Positions 1 through 11,235 of a stretch of DNA of 64,000 bases are shown here, piece by piece. The notes beneath the pieces are model-generated. The model did not search any database and had not been told where the DNA came from. It saw only the letters and a list, made by a program, of their open reading frames with translations. Position 1 is the stretch's first letter; every line of letters starts with the position of its first letter. Made by a program: the position numbers and the translations under genes. This DNA comes from Sclerodactyla briareus (lineage: Eukaryota; Echinodermata; Holothuroidea; Dendrochirotida; Sclerodactylidae). The stretch is from the NCBI GenBank assembly GCA_026419785.1, contig JAODTK010005557.1, forward strand, positions 95,156 through 159,155, read 5' to 3'.

Positions 1-744
1 ATCTTTCTTGCAACTAGATAGAACATATTGAAACACTAGCCCCCGCTCAGTTCACGTAAGTTGGCGCTTTTTTCACAAACGCATACGCATCAGTCCATGA
101 AATCCTTACCTCAGTTAGTATCCCATTACCCGTACCGATAGCCCCTAATGTGTAGTCAGGGTAACATCTAATGATTTTTATTGCACCATCTTCTGTTATT
201 ACACTAGCAGGCGATTTATGATGATTCCCTACTCTGTAATTACAACAAGTTCCAACACTGGTTACGCTAACGTCAACTCCGTCCTTGAAATTAATCTTCA
301 GACGCGGTGAAATCGCTGAAATGAACGCAGCTTTGCAGAACGGAGGAGAAACCGCAACGTCATAGAAAACATTAGGCTTTCCGCTTGAGCACCGGTGTCA
401 TAATCGCCTCCAAGGACTCTTGTTTTGGAAATCTGGATGGTCTATAATGCGTCTTAATGTTCGTCGCTGTAACATAGCCCTAGCTTTCAGAATAGCACAC
501 ACCATTGCCTCATGATAACAATAACTGTTCCATAAAGTACAGCTGAACTTTGACACCGAATCAGCGTTCCAGCTCGAGGATTGTAGAAGTCTTATGATCA
601 TTATTTTCAATGTTCGGCTTCATATTCAGAAAATTGTACTGTTGGAAGTGTAAGTAAAGTAGTCAGCCGAACCGTGATATTGATTTACCAAGGGATCAAA
701 GGTCCATTAGTCCATATTTCCTCCTCCTCTTCCTCCTTCTATCC
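1..744. other. No gene or repeat recognised
   Basis: Ordinary mixed-composition sequence. The only open frames are short (the longest about 70 codons, minus strand 398-610), have no recognisable motif, and are of the length expected by chance. Confidence 0.6.
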
Positions 745-788
745 ACTACTACTACTACTACTACTACTACTATACTACTATATTAATA

Positions 789-822
<34 letters not shown>

Positions 823-826
823 CTGA
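745..826. repeat. Microsatellites (ACT)n then (AAT)n
   Basis: About 35 bp of ACT repeats run directly into about 45 bp of AAT/TAA repeats with a few interruptions. A pyrimidine-rich CCTCCT stretch precedes them. This is a compound simple repeat. Confidence 0.95.
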
Positions 827-3800
827 CCAGAACCTACTATGCCCTTGAAGGGTTGTTGAGAACGACCCAGTTGATTTCCTTTTGAACTGATTCTGGCCTG
901 ATCAAACTAAACATGGTCGTTCAACATGTACATACTGTGACCTCAGACCTACCCACCCCCCTCCTCAAAATGAACAAACCAAAAACAATAGGAATCATTT
1001 CTATTTCTTTATTATGGATAACTCAAATACTCTCATTAGAGCTCGATTCATCTAGGTGTACATGGAATTATTTCAACAAGCTTGAACGCCGAAATGGTCG
1101 CCATGTCACAGGTTTTTCCTTTCCTTCCACTGCACAGGTGGACAGAGGACACGTTCAAAACCCTACACTCCAAATTAGGAGGTTCGCGAATGTAGCCTCG
1201 TAGAGTTACTCCAATTTTAAACTTGCAGGCATTTGGGGAATCAATGCCACACTGGGTGGGGGTAGATTCCCAAGACGAGAAATGATGATATCATTCTTTA
1301 ATATCTCGTGAACGATATTTTTTATTTTCGGGGTGGGGGGTTCAGATCCCATCATTGTTTGTTCGTTACCGAGGTTTTTCAAAGGTACGTGTCCCACTAC
1401 TTTGTCTTACAGGGGATTCTGTGATGTCTGCAAATCCTGCAATAGCTATCCGGGCGCCTTCATCCTTCCTCGATGTCTGAATTTTGGTATTGTTTGGTTG
1501 CCATAATTGTTAATAAGTATGAAGTGTACCAAAAACCAAGTCATATTTTCATGACCATTGACCTTTAAATAACCCCCCCCCCCTCTCCCTCCCTCCATCT
1601 ACTTCTACTGGGGCTACACCAAGACCCAAGAATGGACATGTACTTCCTCTAATAAATCTCCATGATTCTAAAAAACAACTTATTGGGCAGATGTTGAATT
1701 TATATGAACCACTCAATGCAATCGACAGATAGAGATCATATACGTCGAAGTTTGTACCGAATAGATATTGTCGGAGGAAATTTAAGTGTATTTTGTTGAA
1801 TGTTGTTATGAGGGAGATAAGTTGAACAGGAGATCCTAGACGATGTAACCCCTTAGACATTTGAACACATATAGGTTAGAGCCGATAGGCTGCTAAAAAG
1901 AATACATACCCTCTAATCAATATTAAAATCGTTTTATTCTGTTATAACTCATCATGCAGCAGGGACACTATCCGTGGGCTCATATGACAACAGTAAGGAC
2001 GTCCTAATTCCCTCCCCCCCGCCACCCCCTTCCGAAAAACAAATGCAGGGATATACAAGCTAAGTGATACTCTATGTTTTGTGTAACCTGAATTTATTAA
2101 GATTTCTAGAACTCTATATGTCTTCAAATACGAATATCCGTAAAAACGATTAATATCGAACTTACCTACCTGGAAACGAACACAAACCAACTCATTTTTC
2201 TTTCTGCCTACCCCGGGTGGTCAATTAAGCCTTCTCGAATCGATTTGTTTTTGCCTCGTCTGTTTCCCCCTTTCCCTCCACCGCCTCTTAAGCATGAGGG
2301 TTGGACAATGGAAAATTTCCCCATTTCCCCTGCTTCCCTAACTTTTTATAATTCTCTAAATATTGGTAAGTAACAGCCTTTTGTAATTTTCTAGTCGCGG
2401 GGATGATGTATTCCTCCGTGCACGAACAAGGCCGCAAGATGTTGAGAAATGGGTCTTGGCCGGAATTTCCCGCCTATCGAGCGATTTAGTGAAAGGCCTT
2501 TTTCAATTGGACACGAAAACCTTTCTATGTGTTTTTTTAAAAACCAAATATTTATAGGCCTCTACATGAAGAAGAAAGGAGTAGTACGGACCTCCGCTGC
2601 CGGAAATCGAACGAAGGTTTTGCTACAGTGCTGCGGATATATAGCAGGTATACACCTAGCTATATAGCGCGCTTTCCTGCCTCAAATGTGAATTAGAAAG
2701 TTAGCCCAGTGACAATTACAAATCGCGATGGAAATCGAGGCTCTTTCACATCATGGTTACAACAGGATGCCGATTCTAGGATGCTGACAGATAGGCATGG
2801 AATCTAGACTCTATCAGAAAGTACGTGCATGGTACATATATGGTTGGATAATGATGATTCGTATGTCGTAGAAACTAAAAGCTGTTATTGCGGCTTCTCT
2901 TCCTCAAACGTTCTAAAAACTTTTGTCCACATATGGTTACATTTTCTTGCCTGGCACTACAAGCCTGCTCCAATCTGTAGGGCCTTAACGTTACAGTTCT
3001 CCTGAACTCCATGTTCCAAATGGGTCGCCTTCCCACATTTCTACAAACCGATTTTGGGCGCTCAGAGTCGAGACCGACCATTGTGCTAGCTCAGACAAGT
3101 CAGAGACCGCCTTTTTTTTACCTTGTTTCACACACCCCTCTAATCACGACCCCCTGAATACAGTCACAATGTTCTGCAAATTAACAGTTTCTGTTCATTC
3201 GATAAAATATACACTATAGGTGTGTATTCGATTCTACATCTATACATTGAAACCTTCTACAATGTATGGAATCTGCTAGAATGGTATTTTTGCCTTCAAT
3301 TATCTTTAACAATCCCCTTGAATCACATAAAATTCCATTTAGCCTCCATAGAGTCGTTCCAGACCGAATGTTTAGTTTGGAACGCTGGCATTAGTAGCCA
3401 TCCTGATTCTATTTTTGTATACAAATAGCCAATACAAATTACTTTACGATAAAGTAGTTGGTTATTACAAGCTGAAGATGGGGCCTGTTATAGGATTGAA
3501 CATTTCTTGATATAAAAATATGTTGCTGTGTAATACCAACTCCGGTACTTTATCAGTATTCTTCATTCTCCCCCATTCTGCCATAAGTAACTCAGTTGTA
3601 TTGATGCTCGTGCTGATAATAAATAAAGCTTATATATAATCGATTAAAAAAGCTAAATAATAGAAACTATTTGATCTGATACAATTCCATAAACCGCAGG
3701 CACAATCAACAAGAATACGAACGCAAATAAAGAGAGGGTTAACTTTTTTTGTTTTTTACGTGTGTGAGGTAGTATCATCGAGGTCAAGGGAGAACATTCC

Positions 3801-4140
3801 TAAGAAGCTTCTCGGTACAATTAACTTTGGATGGTTATAAAGTAGTGACAGTCCAAAGAGTGCAATAAATGACTGAGTATCCGCTTTGTCGAATTTTTCT
3901 CCATTCGTTACAACTGTATGCCTCTCCTGTTCGTAGGGACAGGCAGGATATACTGTTCTCGTCTGCCATTTGAATCGCCCAGCGGAGAGACTCTCAGAGT
4001 AGGTCCCACTCGAAATGGTTGTGCAGTGAATTTATTAAATACTGTGAACGGACGCTTATTGCACTGAATGATTTATCTAATCTCTATTCTACAACCCCAA
4101 GCCATCAGTTGAAAGACAGGATTTGATTGGCTAATACCAA
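827..4140. other. No gene recognised
   Basis: Several open frames of 60-100 codons occur (for example 913-1203 plus and 1549-1860 minus) but none shows a domain, signal peptide followed by a sensible protein, or splice context that I can defend. A run of C lies at about 1567-1581. A weak tRNA-like box B (GTTCGATTT read on the minus strand) lies near 2615, without a convincing box A. Confidence 0.55.
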
Positions 4141-4149
4141 TACGTAGAG

Positions 4150-4450
4150 AGACTATATTTTTTGAAAAACAGTACAGCTGTTCAGAGTAACACAACAAGC
4201 GAATACCTGCTCGAGTTGCTGCGTTTTAAGTAATCGCAGTACTTTTTGAACGCGAATGGAAGTTGCGTGAGCCTTTGGAAGTTTAGTTTACACGCGCTAT
4301 ATCGGCTTTAAGCATACGCGCGCCTCAGAGGGCGTACTGCCATAACGAATACAGACGAGCGAAACGACGCGTGGCTCGTTGCATTGGAGAAGCCATGTTC
4401 ACACCCGCAGAACCCTCCGGTTGTCACGCGTGGTTGTATGCAGTCTCAGT
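4150..4450. other. CpG-dense block, possible promoter
   Basis: CpG is visibly frequent here (clusters such as CACGCGC, ACGCGCGCC, CGAAACGACGCG, CACGCGTGG), unlike the CpG-poor flanks. A TATATTTTT string sits at 4154-4162 just upstream. No downstream open frame or splice donor was identified, so calling it a promoter is inference only. It could equally be a GC-rich repeat fragment. Confidence 0.2.
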
Positions 4451-4639
4451 GGAATTAAGCACAGACGCCACTGCTAATCTTTTGGGTATGGTAGCAATGC
4501 AATTTACTTAGATTGAACCAAACCAATAGTTACCCAAGCTGCTTATTTACTGTACAGGGATATAGATCTAGAGATATTAATATCTCTAATCGTTTGGTAC
4601 TTCTTGATTTGCGGGTTGTAGAATAGGAAATAAACTTAC

Positions 4640-4770
4640 AGCAGTCGACTTTACTGGGGTCAAAACAGTCTCGACTTGAATTTCGCCTAATAACGGAACT
4701 GGCTGCAGCCTCGTCCGTTATTTACCTAAAGCAGAGTCTCGACTTTGATTCACCAGTAAAAGTCTCCCAG
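4640..4770. repeat. Small palindromic foldback (MITE-like)
   Basis: The two halves are imperfect reverse complements about a centre near 4706. The innermost arms AATAACGGA (4689-4697) and TCCGTTATT (4714-4722) are perfect, and GACTTTACTGG near 4649 pairs with CCAGTAAAAGTC near 4754. No coding capacity. Probably a short foldback or palindromic MITE of about 130 bp. Confidence 0.5.
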
Positions 4771-5952
4771 TTGCAGTTTATCCCTTAATTCCGCCGAGTA
4801 CAACAAATTATATAAACATTTCAGGGTGAGAAGCGGGCCTCTTGATCCACAGTGGGTTGAAAACTAGATATGTTTTCTGTTGCTAGCCGATGAAAGTTTT
4901 GAGATATTAGCGGAGACGGATTCATGCAACCTGGCCTAACTTGGAGGAAAAAAGGAACACGGCAACACATACTGTCCAATGAGTCGGGTAGTGTAAGAAT
5001 CGAAAAGTTCTGCTGAGCACAATTGACTGATTGGCCATGTCAGTGTCTGTCTAAATGTCGATTGAAGTTTCGTTTACAATGTACTAAAACATGCTGTGTT
5101 GTCTGTCACCAGGAATCCTAGCGATTAGTGTTCACTTGTCATCGTGCGTGTCAACAGCGATGGACGGTGAGGAGAAGGAGAGGGGGGGGGGGGGACATGC
5201 CCTGACAATCCTACAATTAACTATTACATTTCCACAGAATAAATTTTGGACAACGTGGCCATATCCAACCCCCCCCCCCCCCGACTAGAATTCCATGGAT
5301 GCGAATTTCGGATGCGGCAAGACAACATGAATGGTGATTCATGCGATTACAAACATGAAACGTCCCACCTGAGCTGCAGTTGTTTTACAGAGATCGCCAC
5401 ATGTTCCCTGAAGCAAACCGAGCACTCAATGGTGACGTATCTCCACAACCACACATTGTGAGGGGGGGGGGGGCGAGCAAGACCAATATGTTTAGCGTTT
5501 TTGAATGAGCCTGCGGGGTCCATAAACTTTTTTAACCCCTCCTGTCCTCTTATCTCCCGGTTATCTTACCTACTTCAAAGACAACGACCCCGTTTCAAGA
5601 AAAACAGTCTTGGCGAGGGGAGAATGCTATTTTTTTTGGGGGGGGGGGGGGAGAGGGGGGAGGCGGAATGAATAGGACGTTGCATCGACACTCTGTGTAC
5701 AAACTGAAAAGAGCACCACCCAAGGAACAATACACCATCGATTCTAGAAAAAATATAATGCACTTTGAAGGAGGAGAGAATGTTGAGGTTTTGTACAACA
5801 ATTGTCCTATTGGGGCCCCTTCATTGACCTTTGTCCTTGACTTTCTCGAAGTCAAAGATGTCCAGTGGTCAATGAACAGTGTATCCAAGTTTGGTCAATC
5901 TGTCAAGGACCGAGTGGAACGGGCCAAAAATAGGGAAAAGTGAACGGAAAGC
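4771..5952. other. Plain sequence with a cluster of G and C runs
   Basis: No supported gene. Homopolymer runs of 10 or more lie at about 5185-5195 (G), 5271-5282 (C), 5463-5473 (G) and 5638-5651 (G). A 91-codon plus-strand open frame at 5668-5943 has no recognisable domain and is probably chance. Confidence 0.55.
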
Positions 5953-6072
5953 TCGATAGACATACAGATAGATCGATAGACGATAGATAGATAGATAGAT
6001 AGATAGAAGATAGATAGGTAGATAGAATGATAGATAGCTAGATAGAAGATAGAGAGTCGATAGATAGATCTA
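5953..6072. repeat. GATA/TAGA tetranucleotide microsatellite
   Basis: Roughly 120 bp of GATA repeats with scattered interruptions. The minus-strand frame crossing it reads as a repetitive I/Y/L/S-rich peptide, a translation artefact. Confidence 0.95.
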
Positions 6073-6349
6073 AATATTAACCACTCTCGCAAAAGTATTA
6101 TTTTTCACAGCAGACCGCATACCACATTAGCATATATGAACCCTAGCCGAGAACATGTGGCTGACTCAATCATTAGGCCTACTATATTCGGATTCGAATC
6201 GGTCGCAAAATCATGTAAGATGGAATTCGGCGACTTTCGGCTCCCTGGAAAAACTAGTGGTGGTACAAGGACTCTGTTGATGAAGAGAGAGAGACAAGCT
6301 CCTTGACGGGGAGGAGGAGGGGTTGGACTATTTTCAAGCCCTGCCCCAC

Positions 6350-6412
6350 CCATTGTAAAACAAGGAGATCGCCCCCAGTGTCTCGCCTGGTGCGTCGATC
6401 AGGGATTTATTC
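6350..6412. repeat. Dispersed repeat R2, copy 1
   Basis: The core AGTGTCTCGCCTGG preceded by AAAACAAGG-AGATCGC and followed by a CGATC-like string recurs at 34007-34066 in the same order and orientation. Similarity fades quickly on both sides, so this is a short shared module of an unnamed family. Confidence 0.55.
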
Positions 6413-7199
6413 TTTTAGTCACCATGCAAACAAGACAAGGGCCAGTCCATTGTTGCTTTATATTCCCAATACCTCTTAAATATTTCAACATTTCATGCAA
6501 TCATGACTACCACCCCTTGCTCCTACTACTGTACCCTTTCCCAATAAAAAAATTCTAGAGTACTAGTTCCCTTCATATTACTGTATTGTCCAAAACAATG
6601 TCAATGGACCTAAATCTAATAAAGGTTATCCTATATATCATCAAAGGTATGCCCTTTATACATCTATACTTCCATAAACTCCTGGGAGTTACAACCAACC
6701 CATCTCACATACCCTGTCTGGAGTGGAATAAAGCATCTAATTAGGCTTCCCCGGCAGGAGTCATGCAGGCCTAACGGGCTGGAAGCTAGATAGATAAGTG
6801 ATACAAGGGAGTTACCCTCCCTCCCCCATCACACACAGAGCTTACTGCAGGTGGACACGACAACATTCATTCTTGAATAGGTGCCTGGGAGTAAGTAACA
6901 CATGACTGATGTTTACACTTTATATGGTCCAGGTAGGGGGCCCAGAAGAGGTTATAAAAGGCTGAGGATGAACCTCAAGGTAAAAAGGCAGGTTTTGACA
7001 ATTTATGAAATCTCTGTCTGTCACGATGGAATCAGTTAGGATGAATGGAAAAACATGCCTGAGGGGTTGAAATGAGGTAAAACCTTTGTATTGATGCATG
7101 ACTATAATTAGTGATTTCAGCATCATGCTGGGTCAGCTAGGTGCCCAAGACCTAAGAACCATTCTTAAAAAGGTAGCGTACAGTCTCTGGAACTTGTTG
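6413..7199. other. No gene recognised
   Basis: AT-leaning sequence with short open frames only. From about 7200 it grades into the tandem array that follows. Confidence 0.5.
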
Positions 7200-10060
7200 C
7201 AGTAAATGTTAATATTTAACAGGTTTGGTCATAAGTGACCCTGAAGACCCTTTGATGACATAACGGTTTTTATGAAAATGTTCCCCTGATCACATGCAGC
7301 AGTGTCCGAAAATGTCAGTTATATAACACACAGTCATTAAAAATGATTGCCGAAAATGTTATTATTGGCAGAGTTTCTTGACCTCGAATGACCGTTGATG
7401 ACATGACGGTTTTTATGAAAAATGCTTGCCTCAATGTGATGCACCAAGCCCCCAAAAGCATTATGTCATCAGGTACACACACTCTATGCTATAGCCCAAA
7501 GGTATTAAAAATAAAAAAAAAACTTTAGCCCTATTGTAATTAAAAGACCAGGTGTAAGATTGAAGCGGGAGTTGGGTTTCGTCTATGTAGAAGATATAGA
7601 ACTATCACATATCCAAAAATCGACAGTTTTTATTCTTTGGCCTGGTAAAATCCTAAATAAGCACATTTTCTTAAAACTTGACCTTTGACCTTTTGACCTT
7701 GTCTATAGATGTTATTTGATTACTAAACCCAAAAATTACCAAGACAAACCTCTACCAGCACCCTAGCTGCATTCATTCAATTGTTTACTGGCCATTTACC
7801 AACAATTCAAAAAATGGTAATTGTGCAAATTATTCACATTAAATGACTTAAGTGACATTTACACTGTTGTTAAATCAGGATCAAAGGTGTAACCATCTCC
7901 ACCAAGTTTCATGAGGATCACAAATGAAACACGCCGAATGTTATTGCGAAACGCTATTGAATAAAATTTGACCTCTTGTAAATACAAAGTATGCGTCCGA
8001 TCGAAGCGGGAGTTGGTTTTCCTCCTCTCCTCCTCCATGAAGCACACAAGGCGATGACTATCCAAAAAAACCATTTTTTTTTGCGCCCGTACCTCCTTAA
8101 ATAAGCACATTTATTCAGACTCACCTTTAATACCCACAGGACCACCCGACAAGGTCAAATTGAGGTCAGAGTCACACCTGGCAGTCACATATATCTCAAT
8201 GGTGAACCTTCCCGCTTTCACAGAATATTGAATTTTCCTATTATGGCCAGAAAACAGTTTTGACCCCTAAGTGACCTTGAAAATGACCTTTATTAATGGC
8301 AGTTTTTATGAAATTGTACCTCTCCATGTGATCCATCCAGCTCCTAGGAGCATTTTACATTCTGATAACATGCCCAGTGCGAATCCAAAAGTACTATAAT
8401 CAGTTTTTTGACCCCTACGTGACCTTGATGACCTTCACTGACATGACGTTTTTATAAAAATGGTTCTTCTCGCATGTTATGCATCACTCCTAGTCGCATA
8501 TTGCATTCCAATGAACATCCACAGTTATTGCAAAAAAGCTATTAAATTAAACTTCGAACCCTTTGTAACTACCAAAGTATGCGTCCGATCGAAGCGGGAG
8601 TTTGGTTTTCCCTCGCTGAAGCACACAAACGTCTTATCACATATCCAAAAATAACCATTCTATTTTTTTGCCGTAACTCCTTTAATAAGCACATTAGTCA
8701 AGCTCAACCTTTAACCACATGACCACCCGACAGAGGTCCAACTTGAGGTCAATGGTCACACACATGCAGGTCAACATTATATGACAATAGTAACCATTCC
8801 AGCCTTCACAATATTCAATTCTCCGATATGGCAGAAAACAGTTTTTTGACCCTTAATAACCTTCAATGACCTTTAATGAATGGCAGTTTTTATGAAATTG
8901 TAACTCTCCATGTGATTACCTCCACTCCTAGGATCTTTTGCATTCATGAAACATGCCCAGTGCATTGCCAAAAAGTACTAAATTCATTTTTGGGGACCCC
9001 TAGTGACCCTTTGATGACCTTTAATGACCATGGCGGTTTTATGACAAATTTGTTACTTTTCCACGTTCCCATGTGGATGCATCCACTCCTAGAAGCAATT
9101 GCATTCCAATGAACACGCCCATGTTATTGCAAAAAAGGCTATTAATTAAACTTTGACCCCTTGTCTAACCAAAGTACTATGCGTCCGATCGAAGCGGGAG
9201 TTGGTCTCCTCCTCCATACGCACCAAGGTCTATCACATATCTAAAAATACCAGTTTCTATTTTTTGTGCCTTACCTCCTCTAAGCACATTTTCTCAAGAC
9301 TCAACCTTTAACCACATGACCACCCGACAGAGGTCAAATTGAGGTCAGAGTCACACACATGCAGGTCAACATTATAGACACTAGTGCAACCTCCAGCCTT
9401 CACAAATATTCAATTCTCCGATTAATGGCAGAAAACATTTTTGACCCCTAAGTAACCTTCATGACCTTAAATTGACATGGCATTTTTTATGAAATTGTAA
9501 CTCTCCCTGTGATAAATCCACTCCTAGGAGCATTTTTTTGCATTCTGATGACCCTGCCCATTGCTATTGCCACAAAGTACTAAATTCATTTTTGACCCCT
9601 AATTGACCTTTGATGACCTTTATGACATGGGCGGTTTTTTTTATGAAAAATGTTACTTTCCTGTGATGCATCCACTCCCTCTAGAAGGCAATTGCATTCT
9701 AATGATCACGCCCAATGTTATTGCAAAAAAGCTATTAAATTAAACTTTGACCCCGTTTACTAACCCCAAATACTAATGCACCCGATCGAAGCGGGAGTTG
9801 GTCTCCTTTATAAAGCACACGAAGGTCTCTCACATATTCTAAAATCACCAGTTTCTATTTTTTGGTGGCCTGTACCTCCTTAAATAAGACATTTAATTTC
9901 AAGACTCAACCTTTAACCACATGACATCCGACAGAGGTCAAATTGAGGTCAGAGGTCACACACATGCAGGTTCACAATTATATCACAATGGTGAACTTTC
10001 CAGCCTTCCCAGACATTCAATTCTCCGATTATGGCCAGAAAACAGTTCATGACCCCTAAG
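7200..10060. repeat. Tandem array of ~600 bp units rich in TGACCT
   Basis: The anchor string GATCGAAGCGGGAGTT recurs at about 7996, 8588, 9187 and 9785, giving a period of about 590-600 bp; a degenerate GAAGCGGGAGTT lies near 7562. Each unit contains, in order, the anchor, an ATCACATATC-AAAAT block, CACATGACCACCCGACAGAGGTCAA-like sequence, then TGACCCCTAAGTGACCTT and a GGCAGTTTTTATGAAA string. Units differ by many small indels, so the array is old. Open frames inside it are chance. Repeats of this TGACCT-rich style are common in marine invertebrate genomes. Confidence 0.85.
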
Positions 10061-10610
10061 TGACCTTGAATGACAGATTAGTAACATTAAAATACCTTTT
10101 TCCCCCCTTGCCCTCGTTCCCACTGTAAAATTCATTTGGACTAGTAAACCATCTCCACCAAGTTTCGTCAAAATCCAACAAACTTCCAAATATTCGCAGA
10201 AATTAATGCAAAGTAGACTACTTAATAGCATATATCATGCCAGGAATCTGATCAAATCGTGTACTCTTCATAGATATTATATACTCCTGAACCGGCATCA
10301 CCAATACATCTAACGATCAAGAGATATCCTTGTCCACAAGCTTCCGGGCCATTTTTCCATTAATATGCAAATTTATATGCAATGAGAGTCTTTTGGCCGA
10401 CAATGGAAGCACATCGGCAACTCTTCACCGCGCACGCTTCCTCAAGAAGTCCCCGCATGATGGCTTCCCACGGTTCAGAGTATATCTAACCGCACATAAA
10501 CTACGGACAGTACAGACAGAACAGACAGACAGACAGACAGACGACATACAGACAGACAGGCAGACAGACGACTAACTACAGACAGACAGACAGACATACA
10601 CACCAACAGT
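10061..10610. repeat. End of TGACCT repeat with (CAGA)n tail
   Basis: The block CATCTCCACCAAGTTTCGTC followed by AAAATCCAACAAACTT (10147-10187) matches units of the tandem repeat at 34.6-34.9 kb. Next comes sequence ending in a CAGA/GACA microsatellite at 10509-10598. An 81-codon open frame at 10330-10575 is a by-product of the tail. The layout suggests the 3' end of the composite repeat that begins near 7.2 kb. Confidence 0.65.
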
Positions 10611-11235
10611 GACCACTATGTCTCTCCCTTAACAAAGTTCAGGCGACAAAAAACCAGGAGTTGCCGAATGGTACGACAGCTCACCTAATCGTTTCGTAGT
10701 CATTCAATTTGATGTAAAGGTGACTTTCACTCAACTCGTTAAAGCTGTCCATGGAATCAAACGTTTTGCCCATTTATAGCTTTGTTTCACTTCAAGCTGA
10801 AACTTAAAACTCAAAACGTGGTCCGGGAGAGTCTCTCCATCGCTACGATCTGAGAAGCTCGGGGCGGGACCCCCGATGTGGGCCGAAGTCAGCAGACTCC
10901 AGAACGGGGGACGTTTGGCAGTCCTCCAACATGCATCTACATGGACGTGAATTCCCTCGCAAAACAACGTAAAGGACTTCCTGCTCTCGTCAGCCAAAAC
11001 AGTCTTAGGAATGCGAAGGAAAAAACCAATCCCTGGGTCACATACAACACCTTGCCTGTGTGGGACAAAACGAAGAGAAGTTTGTGAGGGGAGAAGCACA
11101 ACGAGAGGAACACGTTTGCACTACAGTCACGGAAAAAGGGAGATCGAAGTCAATGAAAGCAGCCAAAGAAGAATGGAATTGACGAGCAGTTATTTTTTTT
11201 TTCTTGTTTTTTTCAACAAGTACAAGAGGAAGGGC
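10611..11235. other. Unassigned, possible LINE 3' region
   Basis: Open frames of 122 codons (minus, 10731-11099) and 69 codons (plus, 10878-11087) overlap antiparallel, with no domain I recognise. The stretch lies just downstream, in minus-strand sense, of the LINE ending near 11236, so it may be that element's 3' untranslated part or unrelated flank. Confidence 0.3.

Noticed and set aside
2575..2690. Minus-strand tRNA-like sequence with box B GTTCGATTT
   Set aside because: Box A is poor, spacing to box B is too long, and stems do not form.
5668..5943. 91-codon plus frame
   Set aside because: Begins in a G run and ends at the GATA tract; no domain or splice context.
10731..11099. 122-codon minus frame as a possible gene
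   Set aside because: Lies next to a LINE 3' end, overlaps antiparallel frames, and has no recognisable domain.
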